Source: Christensenella intestinihominis | GTDB lineage: Bacteria > Bacillota > Clostridia > Christensenellales > Christensenellaceae | DNA length: 64,000 nt | Direction: 5' to 3' | Assembly (NCBI RefSeq): GCF_001678845.1 | Contig: NZ_MAIQ01000007.1 | Location: forward strand, 62,001-126,000 | The notes under the pieces: generated by a model | What the model was told of the DNA's origin: nothing | What the model saw: the letters and a program-made list of their open reading frames with translations, nothing else | The model's database searches: none | Shown: positions 44,744-53,432 of the stretch, piece by piece | Position numbering within the stretch: position 1 is the stretch's first letter | How the letters are laid out: each line of letters opens with the position of its first letter | Position numbers and translations under genes: made by a program

Positions 44744-46288
44744 ATGAAATACATGCTGGGGATTGACATTGGGACACAATCGATCCGCGCCTGCTTGTTT
44801 GATGAAACGGGGAAAAACATTTGCGCAAAAACGACGGAGCAATATGTGCGGATCGACCATCCGTCGTGGACCAGCCAGGATGCCGGAAAGTGGTGGCCGA
44901 TTGTCACGGAAAGCATCCGGGCCGTTATCCGGGAAAGCAGCGTGCAGCCAGCCGATATCGTATCGGTTGGCTGTTGCGCCCATATGCACGGGCCGGTGCC
45001 CGTAGATAAAAACGGGAACCTCCTGTCGGGAGACGTGCAGCTTTACTGCGATAAAAGGGCCGCCGGGATTGTGGAAGCGATGGAAGCGGCGGCGGCCGAC
45101 CAGTGTTATGCAATTACCGGGAACCTTCCCTCCACGACATGGATGGGATTTAAGATCAAGTGGGTCCGGGAAAACAATCCGGGCCTTTATGAAAAAACAT
45201 ACCGGTTCCTCGCGCCCAAGGATTACATTAACTGCTGCCTGACCGGGGAATTTTATACGGACCCGACGGAAGCCTCGGGAACCTATGCGATGGACTGGCA
45301 GACGGGCGAATGGTCTGATGCGGCGCTTGCGCTGATGGGAATTGAAAAAAGCAAGCTGCCCGAAATTGCCGGGTCGTTCGAGGTGATCGGAACGGTTTCC
45401 GCAAAGGCGGCGCGCGAAACCGGCCTTGGCACGAAGACGAAGGTGGTCTGCGGCAGCGGGGATTTTCTGGCGTCGATGTTTGCATCCGGCCTTAATGAAA
45501 GCGGGCTTGTGATTGATTCGACCGCAACGGCTTCTACGATTTGCTGCGCCTCCGGCCGCCCTTTGTTCCACAGGCGGCTGCTGGAACTGAAAAACGTATC
45601 CGGCGGATGGACGCACTATGGCGTGCTGGACGCCGCCGGGGCCGGATTTCGCTGGGTACGCGATACAATTGCCAAGGCAGAGGCCGCGCAGGCGGGAAAA
45701 ACGGGGGTCAACCCATATGACTATTTATCCGGCATGGCGGAAAAGGTTCCGGCGGGGGCGGACGGGCTGGTCTACCTTCCTTACCTCCTGGGGGAGAGGT
45801 CGGCCGGAACGCCGGATTCGCGGGGCGTGTTTTTCGGGCTGCACCTCGGCTCCGACGTCGGGCAAATGGTCCGCGCGTTCCTCGAAGGCGTTGCTTTCGA
45901 CCTGAAGCGCACGATCGACATTTTTGAGGACAGCGGAATCGCGGTCAAGAAGATATACCATGTGTCGGGCGGCGCGCGGGGAGCGCTTTGGAACCAGATT
46001 AAAGCGGATATTTACGGGAAGCCCCTTTATACGTTAAAAGCGGACGAAGGCAGCGTTTTAGGCGTGGCCCTGATGGGCGGGGTGGGCGCCGGAATTTACG
46101 AAAGCCCGGAGCGTGCGCTCGGGCAGGTGTTTGCGGTTGACAGGGAATACCTGCCCAACCCGGCAAACAGGGGGCTCTATGAAGACCTGTATGCCGTTTT
46201 CTGTAATCTGCACGATATGGCCCAGGCTCCCTTTGCGCGGCTGAAAGAAATCCAGGACAGCACGCACAGGGGTGTGGCGGAAACATGA
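44744..46288 (+). CDS. FGGY-family carbohydrate kinase, xylulokinase-like
   Basis: A 514-aa sugar kinase of the FGGY family. N-terminal ATPase fold MLGIDIGTQSIRACLFDETG is followed by the hinge and sugar-binding part (TSQDAGKWWPI, CCAHMHGP). The catalytic-base region is VVCGSGDFLASMFASG, and the C-terminal ATP-binding fold has VSGGARGALWNQIKADIYGKP. Xylulokinase-type kinases use D-xylulose; other ketoses are possible. It follows the dehydrogenase by 27 bases and is the last enzyme gene of the operon before the regulators. Confidence 0.88.
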   Translation: MKYMLGIDIGTQSIRACLFDETGKNICAKTTEQYVRIDHPSWTSQDAGKWWPIVTESIRAVIRESSVQPADIVSVGCCAHMHGPVPVDKNGNLLSGDVQLYCDKRAAGIVEAMEAAAADQCYAITGNLPSTTWMGFKIKWVRENNPGLYEKTYRFLAPKDYINCCLTGEFYTDPTEASGTYAMDWQTGEWSDAALALMGIEKSKLPEIAGSFEVIGTVSAKAARETGLGTKTKVVCGSGDFLASMFASGLNESGLVIDSTATASTICCASGRPLFHRRLLELKNVSGGWTHYGVLDAAGAGFRWVRDTIAKAEAAQAGKTGVNPYDYLSGMAEKVPAGADGLVYLPYLLGERSAGTPDSRGVFFGLHLGSDVGQMVRAFLEGVAFDLKRTIDIFEDSGIAVKKIYHVSGGARGALWNQIKADIYGKPLYTLKADEGSVLGVALMGGVGAGIYESPERALGQVFAVDREYLPNPANRGLYEDLYAVFCNLHDMAQAPFARLKEIQDSTHRGVAET

Positions 46289-46353
46289 AATTCTATTCGT
46301 TTATTGTCCCGGATGTTATAATTGAATAGGCGGTAGAAAGTGAGGCGTTTGGA

Positions 46354-47940
46354 GTGGACAAAAGGCTGAAGGTTCTTGTTGCGGATGACGAGCAGCTCGT
46401 TTGTGTGTTGATTCAGGATATGATTGACTGGGAAGGCATTGGCCTGGTTTCGATCGGTAATGCCTATGACGGGAATTCGGCATACCGGATGATATGCGAA
46501 CAGGAGCCGGATATTGTCCTCACGGACATCAGGATGCCCGGGAAGGACGGGCTTGAACTGATCCGGCTTTGCCAAAAGGAAAACAGGAAATGTGAATTTG
46601 TCGCCATCAGCGGCCATAAGGAATTTGAATACGCGCATTCGGCGATCCAGTATGGGGTCAATTATTTTTTGGTCAAGCCGATCAATGAAGACGAATTAAA
46701 CGGCATACTTGCGGATATCAAAAATAAATATGCGGAACAATACGGGCAGATCGAACGGCAGAAGCAAATCCAGATGGAACTGGAAAAGAGCAAACGAAAA
46801 ATCCAGGACGATTTTTTGAATGCATTCCGTACCAATCCAAAACAAATACAAGCGATGGCCATTTCCCAGCTGAACCAGAAATATATGCTTCGGCTGCGGG
46901 ACGATGGGCGTTTCCTTTTTTTTATTGTCCGTCTTGACGGGAAACTGATGAATACGGACGAGCATATGGGCCATTTGCTGCACCAGGCGGAAAGCAAGCT
47001 GAAGGAGCGGCTGGCAGGCGAAGACTGTGAATGCATTGTGCAGCAGGACGGCGGCGCGCTTTTTTGCCTGGCGGCCGGGACGGATATGGCGGCGGTTATG
47101 AAGGGGATCGAAATAACCGGGCTGGAGCTGGTGCAAGACCTCTATGTATATGTCAACGTAACGGTGGGGATGTCGCGCCCCCGTGCTTCGCTGGACGGGG
47201 AAATGGTACGCGAAGCGGAAATTTCGGCCGCCCGGCGGATCGACGAGGGAGTCGACCAGGTTATCTATCCGAAGGAGCGCGCGAAATATTCCGTATTTCT
47301 GAACAACGCGCAGCTGCTGGAATTTTTGAATCTGGCGGGGCTTGCAAATGTGGAAGGCGTTGAAAAATATATGGATGGAATCAAAAGCAAAGCGATGGCA
47401 AAACCGGCGGCGGAGCTTTACCTGACAATGAGGGCGCTGCTCGGCCAGTTCCACGCCGGCCTGGTCAGCCTGTATGGGGAGGAGGACGTGCCCTGCAAAA
47501 AGGAAGACCTTTTAAGGCGGCTGGCCAGCCGGAAAACAAAGCGGGAGATGTATGATACGACGAGGGAGACGGTTATTTCCTACCTGGCGGATTACAACGA
47601 AATGATACAGGCGGGGGAGCACTGGTACATCAGGGAAGCGAAGCAATATGTGCAGGAGCACTATTCCGACAGCATTTCCCTCGAGGACGTGGCAAGGTGC
47701 CTGCACATCAGCCCGACGTATTTCAGTACGGTTTTTAAACAGCAGGAGGGCGTCGGGTTTGTCGATTACCTGCTTGGATACCGCATGGAAATTGCGAAAA
47801 AGATGCTGCGGGACAGAAATTGCAACATTTCCGAGCTGGCCGAAAAGATCGGTTACCGGGACCAGAAATATTTCAGCAAATTGTTTAAAAAGGTGGTTGG
47901 CGTTACGGCCTCGGAGTATAAAAAACTCCACGGGAGGTAA
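46354..47940 (+). CDS. YesN-type response regulator with AraC DNA-binding domain (sugar locus 2)
   Basis: A 528-aa regulator. The receiver domain (1 to about 120) has acidic residues D11-D12 and phospho-acceptor D58 (VLTDIRMPGKDG). A coiled linker and a long middle region follow. The C-terminal AraC domain (about 430-528) contains SLEDVARCLHISPTYFSTVF and the second helix-turn-helix NISELAEKIGYRDQKYFSKL. It starts with GTG. The kinase gene follows two bases after the stop. It should control the transporter and polyol genes upstream. Confidence 0.9.
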   Translation: MDKRLKVLVADDEQLVCVLIQDMIDWEGIGLVSIGNAYDGNSAYRMICEQEPDIVLTDIRMPGKDGLELIRLCQKENRKCEFVAISGHKEFEYAHSAIQYGVNYFLVKPINEDELNGILADIKNKYAEQYGQIERQKQIQMELEKSKRKIQDDFLNAFRTNPKQIQAMAISQLNQKYMLRLRDDGRFLFFIVRLDGKLMNTDEHMGHLLHQAESKLKERLAGEDCECIVQQDGGALFCLAAGTDMAAVMKGIEITGLELVQDLYVYVNVTVGMSRPRASLDGEMVREAEISAARRIDEGVDQVIYPKERAKYSVFLNNAQLLEFLNLAGLANVEGVEKYMDGIKSKAMAKPAAELYLTMRALLGQFHAGLVSLYGEEDVPCKKEDLLRRLASRKTKREMYDTTRETVISYLADYNEMIQAGEHWYIREAKQYVQEHYSDSISLEDVARCLHISPTYFSTVFKQQEGVGFVDYLLGYRMEIAKKMLRDRNCNISELAEKIGYRDQKYFSKLFKKVVGVTASEYKKLHGR

Positions 47941-47942
47941 GG

Positions 47943-48977
47943 ATGAATACAGACGTGAAAAAGAAGAAATGTATCAGCAAATACCTTAGCATTGCCGGGG
48001 CGGTTACCGTATGTGCTGTGGCATTTTTTTTTGTGATTCCCTATTTTGGGCCGGCGCCTTACTTGCCGCTGGTAAAGGGCGGAGTCCTTGCGGCGGTGGC
48101 AATTGCGCTTTATTTCGTGTTCCGTTATGTCTATTTACCCCTGCGGGATATAGAAAAAAAGGGCCTTTCCACGGAAGAGGTAAAACGCTCGAAGCATATT
48201 TCCTATGCGTACGAGGCGCTGCGGCTGGATTCTCTTAAGGAGCTGTCGGAGCGCGAATATGCGGCGCTTATTTATAAAAAACAGGCGGAGCTCGACAGCC
48301 TGCAAAGCCAGATTAACCCGCATTTCCTTTATAATACGCTCGAATCGATCCGGGGACAGGCGGTCCTTGACAGGGCGGATAAAATAGCAAAAATGACGGA
48401 AGCGCTGTCCGCGTTTTTTCGCTATAGCATCGGACGCAAGGGCAGCATTGTGCAATTGACGGACGAACTTAAAAATACGGATAATTACATGCTCATACAG
48501 CAATTCCGCTTTGGGGAAAAAATTTCGCTCCAAAAAATTATTCCCGACGGCGAGGAGGCCCTGCAGGGCTATTTGCCCAAGATGACGGTCCAGCCCATCA
48601 TTGAAAATGCGATCTACCACGGCCTTGAAATGAAGGAGGGAAAGGGACGGATTATCCTCCGCGTGACGCTTACCGGGGAGCGGATGCTCATTAACGTTAC
48701 GGACAATGGAATCGGGATGGAAGACGAACAGGTGGAAAAAATCAATGCTTCCATGGACGAGCCAATACACCTTTCCGCGGGCCAGGACCAAAACCGGAAG
48801 GGAAAGGGGATTGCCCTCAAAAATGTAAACGACCGGATACGGCTCCTTTACGGGGAAGAATACGGAATCCGCGTGTTCAGCACACTGGGGGAAGGAACGG
48901 ATGTGGAGCTGAGGCTGCCTTTTAAAAAAGATAAGCCCCGGGAGCAGACGTTTCTGCAGAATCCTGAAGATAAATAA
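47943..48977 (+). CDS. YesM-type histidine kinase with almost no extracellular sensor (sugar locus 2)
   Basis: The kinase (344 aa) has two closely spaced transmembrane helices (about 15-35 and 40-62) with only a few residues between them, so there is no room for an extracellular ligand domain. The His_kinase domain has the phosphorylated histidine in SQINPHFLYNTLES (about 128), and the ATP-binding domain has IENAIYHGLEM and DNGIGMEDE. YesM kinases normally carry a large Cache domain; this one must sense through the membrane or via a partner protein. Its 3-prime end overlaps by 56 bases the end of the convergent pseudo-ATPase gene. Confidence 0.88.
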   Translation: MNTDVKKKKCISKYLSIAGAVTVCAVAFFFVIPYFGPAPYLPLVKGGVLAAVAIALYFVFRYVYLPLRDIEKKGLSTEEVKRSKHISYAYEALRLDSLKELSEREYAALIYKKQAELDSLQSQINPHFLYNTLESIRGQAVLDRADKIAKMTEALSAFFRYSIGRKGSIVQLTDELKNTDNYMLIQQFRFGEKISLQKIIPDGEEALQGYLPKMTVQPIIENAIYHGLEMKEGKGRIILRVTLTGERMLINVTDNGIGMEDEQVEKINASMDEPIHLSAGQDQNRKGKGIALKNVNDRIRLLYGEEYGIRVFSTLGEGTDVELRLPFKKDKPREQTFLQNPEDK

Positions 48978-50406
48978 ATTGCAGGAGCTCCTGGTAGGAA
49001 GTAACGGAGGTGTCGAATTCGACAAACTCCATTTGCCGGGTGGGGCATAAAATACGGCTGCACAGGTTATAGCAATTAAAGATATCCGATGTGACAAGGA
49101 GAATGCCGATTCCATCGGAGGCAATTTTGTGTACGACGGAAAGGATTTCCCCGGCCTGGACCGGGTCGAGCAACGCCGTGATATGATTGATAATTATGGC
49201 CGTGGGCCGTGCATACAGGCAGCGGAACAATAATGTTTTCAAGTCAAACGATTGGCCGCGGGAATCAAGCTCCGCGCTGGAAAAGGACTGGATGCAGGAA
49301 TCGTAAATATGGTCCGATATACGCTTTTTCACACTGCGGAAGGATTTGTTCAAAAGCTGGAAGGAAAGGTTTTCCTGCAACGTAAAGCTGCCGATATAAC
49401 TCGAGGAAACGGCTGCGCCGTTGACAAACGCCAACCCGTGCGAGACGGCCTTTTCCAGTGAAGACACCGGCTGGCCGTTCACTTTCAGGGGGGCATTGGC
49501 CCGCCGCGCCGGGAACAGCATTTGTTCCAGCCGGGAAAAGGAATTATTTGAATCAACGATTCCTAAAATTTCGCCGTCGTGCACCTTGGCAGACAGGAAT
49601 GCTTCACCGACCGGAACCCGGTCGAGCTCGAGCACGGCTTTCCCGCCCGGCTGCAGGCGCACATGCCCGGGTGTTTCATGCGGCTGGTTTTTGGTCATCA
49701 TGGAGAGCAGGAGGTTCCCGCTGTAAACGTCGTGGTGGAGGACTCCGGCCGTGCTTCCGCCGCGAAGGACCTGGATGCGGTCGGAAAGCTCTGCAATCAG
49801 GTCGGGCTGGGTTCCGATGTAAATAAAGGAAATATGTTTCAGCTTGCGGACCAGCTGCAGGAGGGCTACGAAATCGTGAACGCTGTAAAGCGCGGCGATC
49901 CGGTCGAGGATAATGACCCGGGCCCCCCATGAAACAAATTTCATGATTTGGACAAGATGGGACTGGGACTGCGAAAGACAGGCCGCGGGTGCGGATGCGT
50001 CGAGCGGAAGCCCGGCAAAGTCCAAATAGCCCTGCGTGTGGAGACCCGCTTTTTTCCTGTTTACGAAAAAAGAGGAAGGGGTGGTTTTCCTGATCGCGGC
50101 AAAATTTTCCGCAATTGTAAATTTGGGAAACAACGTGCACGAAGAATTCAAGCAATAGATATGGTGGTCCTGCTGGAACCGGGTTATGGAACCGGGCACG
50201 GCAGGCTGGCCGTCTATATAAAGCCGGCCTTCATCCGGGGCCGTTTCCCCTGAAAGTATCCCCGGGAAAATATCAATTCCGGAATTGCTCAGCCCCATGA
50301 TGCTCAAAAGTTCACCCTCATAAAGGCTGAGGGATACCTTTTTCAGGTACAGGCTGGTCCCGCGTTTATAGGTTATATCCTCAAAGCGTAAAATTTCTTT
50401 TTTCAT
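48922..50406 (-). CDS. Degenerate RbsA-like double ATPase (predicted ATP-hydrolysis-dead)
   Basis: The 494-aa protein has the length and two-domain layout of RbsA/MglA sugar ATPases, but the catalytic motifs are lost. Walker A is GLSNSGID (38-45), with the essential lysine and serine replaced by I44 and D45. The signature is LSQSQ (143-147). Walker B VIILD (163-167) is followed by R168 instead of glutamate, and the switch histidine is missing (GTQPD). In the second half Walker A is reduced to VDSNNSF and Walker B reads IIINHITALLD. The frame is intact and has a reasonable ribosome site (AAGGA), so it is kept by selection. It ends inside the tail of the kinase gene. A regulatory role linking transporter and kinase is inference. 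Confidence 0.82.
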   Translation of the reverse strand: MKKEILRFEDITYKRGTSLYLKKVSLSLYEGELLSIMGLSNSGIDIFPGILSGETAPDEGRLYIDGQPAVPGSITRFQQDHHIYCLNSSCTLFPKFTIAENFAAIRKTTPSSFFVNRKKAGLHTQGYLDFAGLPLDASAPAACLSQSQSHLVQIMKFVSWGARVIILDRIAALYSVHDFVALLQLVRKLKHISFIYIGTQPDLIAELSDRIQVLRGGSTAGVLHHDVYSGNLLLSMMTKNQPHETPGHVRLQPGGKAVLELDRVPVGEAFLSAKVHDGEILGIVDSNNSFSRLEQMLFPARRANAPLKVNGQPVSSLEKAVSHGLAFVNGAAVSSSYIGSFTLQENLSFQLLNKSFRSVKKRISDHIYDSCIQSFSSAELDSRGQSFDLKTLLFRCLYARPTAIIINHITALLDPVQAGEILSVVHKIASDGIGILLVTSDIFNCYNLCSRILCPTRQMEFVEFDTSVTSYQELLQFIYLQDSAETSAPGAYLF

Positions 50407-50651
50407 TCAACGCATCCTTGTTTCAAGACTAAATTCCCCTGCTGTGAACTATACGGGGAAACGATCAACAGTCTACCGGACAGGTTCATTCATTTCCAAA
50501 TAGCTGGCCCGGTAACGGCTGACAGGAACGGTTACTTTTATTATAGGGCCGACCTCTTCCGCCGGTCAATAGGGAAAGGAAAATGAATCCGCAGCCGCGC
50601 GTAAGGCGCGCAGGCATTGTGGAATTTTTTTCCGGCATGAGGTACAGTTCC

Positions 50652-50736
50652 TTGACGGTCCCGTGCCCGAGTGGTAAACTGGAAACTAATTCTATTGGAA
50701 AGGACATTATTTATGCTGGACCCGATCTTTTGCTGA
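50652..50736 (+). promoter_or_regulatory. Promoter and possible leader peptide upstream of the cysteine-rich gene
   Basis: TTGACG (50652-50657) and TAAACT (50675-50680), 17-base spacer. Downstream, GGAAAGGA precedes a seven-codon ORF (50713-50736, MLDPIFC). The rest of the 439-base gap 50407-50845 holds a GC-rich hairpin (GCGCGTAAGGCGCGC, about 50597) and nothing else I can support. Confidence 0.45.
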
Positions 50737-50845
50737 GCAACGATGGAATATAAGCGGGCATAGCCTGCATGTGAATTTTCCACGCGGATTATTTGCGTGT
50801 TTTTCAGCGTGCCTGTTCGGATGGACACAAAAGAGAGGTAAAATA

Positions 50846-51391
50846 ATGTTTGATATCAGGAAAATACAGGAAAAAGTGATCTTTGAAAATGTAAGCGCCA
50901 TAAGCGGCCGGGAAATCGCAAAAGAAATTGTGTACGGCAGCGATACGGAACCGAGGGAAGACGCCGCGTGGGTAAAGGAAACCATGCAAAGGCTGGAAGC
51001 GGCATATGATAAAGAAACGCTGGTACGGCTGCGCATGAAATGCCAATGCGGTTATGGTATGGATGAAAAAAGGGAACTGGTAGAGGAGTTGTATGCCTCC
51101 GCAAACAGTATGGAAGAATTTGCGGGAAGCGAAAAAGCGCGCAAGGCCGGGCTTTTTACGCAGGACGGCGAATTGTTCCTGAGCTTCCCCTTTTGCCCGT
51201 GCCCGATGCTGTCGGGCGTTTCCAGGCTCGATACGAAGACCTGGTGTTATTGCACAATGGGATACAGCAAAAAGCTTTTCGAGGATGTTTGGGGATGCGG
51301 GGTCAAGGTCGATTTGCTGAAAAGCATTAAGGCAGGAGACGATATGTGCCTGATGAAGATCACGCCGCTATCTCCTATATGGGAAAAGTAG
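50846..51391 (+). CDS. Cysteine-rich protein, DUF6144-like
   Basis: The 181-aa product has no signal peptide. Cysteines cluster in MKCQCGYG, FPFCPCPMLSG and TWCYCTMGYSKKLFEDVWG, suggesting metal or cluster binding. The pattern recalls the DUF6144 family, named from memory. ATG 50846 follows GAGAGGT; the longer frame from 50771 would add 25 residues with no homology-like features. It is a single-gene unit with its own promoter. Function unknown. Confidence 0.75.
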   Translation: MFDIRKIQEKVIFENVSAISGREIAKEIVYGSDTEPREDAAWVKETMQRLEAAYDKETLVRLRMKCQCGYGMDEKRELVEELYASANSMEEFAGSEKARKAGLFTQDGELFLSFPFCPCPMLSGVSRLDTKTWCYCTMGYSKKLFEDVWGCGVKVDLLKSIKAGDDMCLMKITPLSPIWEK

Positions 51392-51474
51392 ACGCATAAG
51401 ATAAAAAAGGGCAGGAAGGGCGTTATCCATAAGACAGAAAATTAAAAGAATAGCTGTCAAAACAGGATTGGCAT

Positions 51475-51515
51475 AAAAAGACCAATGAGCAGAATCTAAC
51501 TCATTGGTCTTTTTG
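51475..51515 (+). terminator. Intrinsic terminator
   Basis: AAAAAGACCAATGAG pairs with CTCATTGGTCTTTTT. The symmetric A/T runs allow use in both directions. Confidence 0.88.
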
Positions 51516-51720
51516 CTGCGTCGACATTTAGACCCTGTTTTTGGCGTTTTAGGTACAAACACCTTACCTTCCTAAAATTGCCCTCTGAAACCCGCATGGT
51601 TAAGGGCTAAAAAGTGCTCTAAATAGTAACAAAACAACTTGTCTAAGCTGTTTTAATTTACTTTATATTGTAGTATAATTTATGGAAAGGTCATTTATTA
51701 TCAATGGCGAGGAAAATAAA

Positions 51721-53061
51721 TTGAAGAATTTAGAATTATTTGATTATATTGATGAGTATATAAAATATTTAGACCCTAATGATAATCCATTATTGTTATG
51801 GAAGGAAGATAAATTATTTGAATTCTTTAAAGGACTTTATCAACGAATCAAACCAGAAAGCAAAGAAAACAACCAATCTTCTTTTTTTAATTTTTATGTA
51901 AATTCGACTTTCTCCGGCGAGCCGTTTCCTTGTTCGCACTATAATTGTAGAATGAAAAATGTTGATAAATTAGCTCGTTTTTCATCTCTTTACGCAGATA
52001 AAGTTCTCATTAAATCTCCTCTTGATAAATATTTGGAAATAGAGGAAATGAACCCAGAAGAATTAGCAAAGGATTTATACGTAGATATACTTCTTTTGGA
52101 AAAATTGAGACCTTTGATAATTGCCGATATTGTAGGTTTTTCTTCAGAATATATTTGCGTATGCCAAGATTGTCTTGAAAAAATTTTAGATATAGAAGAT
52201 AACTTTAGAATCAAAGTCGAGTCTTTGCAATCGGATATTAGAAAAGATTGTCTAGCTTCTATAACTTGCTCTCTTTGTAACGACTATGGTTATCCATTTT
52301 TAAGAATAGAAGGTGCGGAAAAATATGGCTTTCATGAAACAACGGATTGGCTGTTTAAATACTATTTGCCTTCTCCTTTAAAAAAATATTATCGCCCGTC
52401 TAACAAAGAACCGATTGTGTTACCGCAAAAGCTCATTAAAAAATTGGGTATCGTTGAAAGCCTTACAAATAATTCTTTTAGAGATTTGTTAGAAAAAAAT
52501 GTGTCCTGCGTAGGACGAAATTATTCTTACTTAACTGATAGGGATTTTGATATTTATATGATTAACCATCTCCATTTACCATCAGACCTAGAAAACTCTC
52601 AAAATCTATCACAAGGTTTATTACATGAAGTTCCTTTTCTAAATGAAGTAAAAATTGAGAACATAGTTAAATTGCGTTTAGATGAAGGAGAATCTTTTAA
52701 AGTATATAGAGATAGTATAAACAAAATTCTTCAAGGCCAAAATCGTGACAAAAAAGAAATAAAGGATATTAGGCGTGATATTATTATGCCTGAAATAAAT
52801 AAAATAAACCTTGTCCTAAAAAATAATAAGAAAGCACTTCTTGGTTCAGTGGCATTTGATCTTGCGTTTTGGGGTGCAAGTATTTCCATTGGTCTTTTCA
52901 GCGGTATAATGCCTCCGAATGCTATAGGTATTTTGGGGATGGTTGGAGGAATCTCTACAGCTAAAGATATAATTACCAAAGCCAAAGATAGCTACAGTGA
53001 CAAGTGTATCAAAAATGAAAATTTCTATTTTTTGTGGAAATTGTTTAAAAAAACAAAATAG
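51721..53061 (+). CDS. Unknown cargo protein of the mobile element
   Basis: I do not recognise this protein (446 aa from the TTG start). It is AT-rich (about 32 percent GC) unlike the host. Cysteine pairs (CVCQDC and CSLCNDYG, about 145-200) could form a zinc site. A hydrophobic hairpin of two helices lies near the C-terminus (about 365-405; FDLAFWGASISIGLFSG then AIGILGMVGGI). TTG 51721 is preferred because GAGGA lies 7 bases upstream. The ATG at 51682 lies only 2 bases after a TATAAT box (51674-51679) and has no ribosome site. Cargo genes with predicted membrane ends in such elements are often defence or abortive-infection genes; that is a guess. Confidence 0.7.
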   Translation: MKNLELFDYIDEYIKYLDPNDNPLLLWKEDKLFEFFKGLYQRIKPESKENNQSSFFNFYVNSTFSGEPFPCSHYNCRMKNVDKLARFSSLYADKVLIKSPLDKYLEIEEMNPEELAKDLYVDILLLEKLRPLIIADIVGFSSEYICVCQDCLEKILDIEDNFRIKVESLQSDIRKDCLASITCSLCNDYGYPFLRIEGAEKYGFHETTDWLFKYYLPSPLKKYYRPSNKEPIVLPQKLIKKLGIVESLTNNSFRDLLEKNVSCVGRNYSYLTDRDFDIYMINHLHLPSDLENSQNLSQGLLHEVPFLNEVKIENIVKLRLDEGESFKVYRDSINKILQGQNRDKKEIKDIRRDIIMPEINKINLVLKNNKKALLGSVAFDLAFWGASISIGLFSGIMPPNAIGILGMVGGISTAKDIITKAKDSYSDKCIKNENFYFLWKLFKKTK

Positions 53062-53064
53062 CAA

Positions 53065-53313
53065 TTACTCGTGCGGCTTAATCCCCTTAAAGAACTCCGC
53101 AAAATCCACATTATAGACTTGCTGGAGCGCAACCAAATCCGTTACCTTTATATTGCGTTTCCCAAGTTCTATTTTTGCATAGGCTGGACGATCAAGAGGA
53201 CTCCCTAATAAATTCATTTGTGCTACTACTTTGCTTTGTGACAAACCAGAATCAGCCCGCAGCCGTTTTAAATTTGTAGATAAACTCACATTTTGAAGAA
53301 TCATATTTCTCAT
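53065..53313 (-). CDS. Xre/Cro-CI type helix-turn-helix regulator
   Basis: An 82-aa DNA-binding protein with the typical HTH_XRE layout: NLKRLRADSGLSQSKVVAQ as the first helices, then the recognition helix around SPLDRPAYAKIELGKR and LVALQQVYNV. It is divergent from the recombinase-side genes, with a shared operator/promoter region between them. It probably represses the element's own genes, as in other integrative elements. Confidence 0.88.
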   Translation of the reverse strand: MRNMILQNVSLSTNLKRLRADSGLSQSKVVAQMNLLGSPLDRPAYAKIELGKRNIKVTDLVALQQVYNVDFAEFFKGIKPHE

Positions 53314-53334
53314 AACAGTACCCCTTTAAAAAAT

Positions 53335-53390
53335 TGTGCCTAATTAGACACATCTTTTTCTTGATTATATAATTATCTCTATGATATAAT
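53335..53390. promoter_or_regulatory. Divergent control region of the mobile element
   Basis: A near-perfect 18-base palindrome (53335-53352) has centre CTAATTAG and arms TGTG/CACA. It lies 22 bases before the Xre start codon. On the plus strand TTGATT (53361-53366) and TATAAT (53385-53390), 18-base spacer, read toward the 118-aa gene. The palindrome is the likely Xre operator. Confidence 0.7.
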
Positions 53391-53432
53391 GGTGTCCAAC
53401 GGGACTCTGATTTTATCTAAGGAGAAATAATC

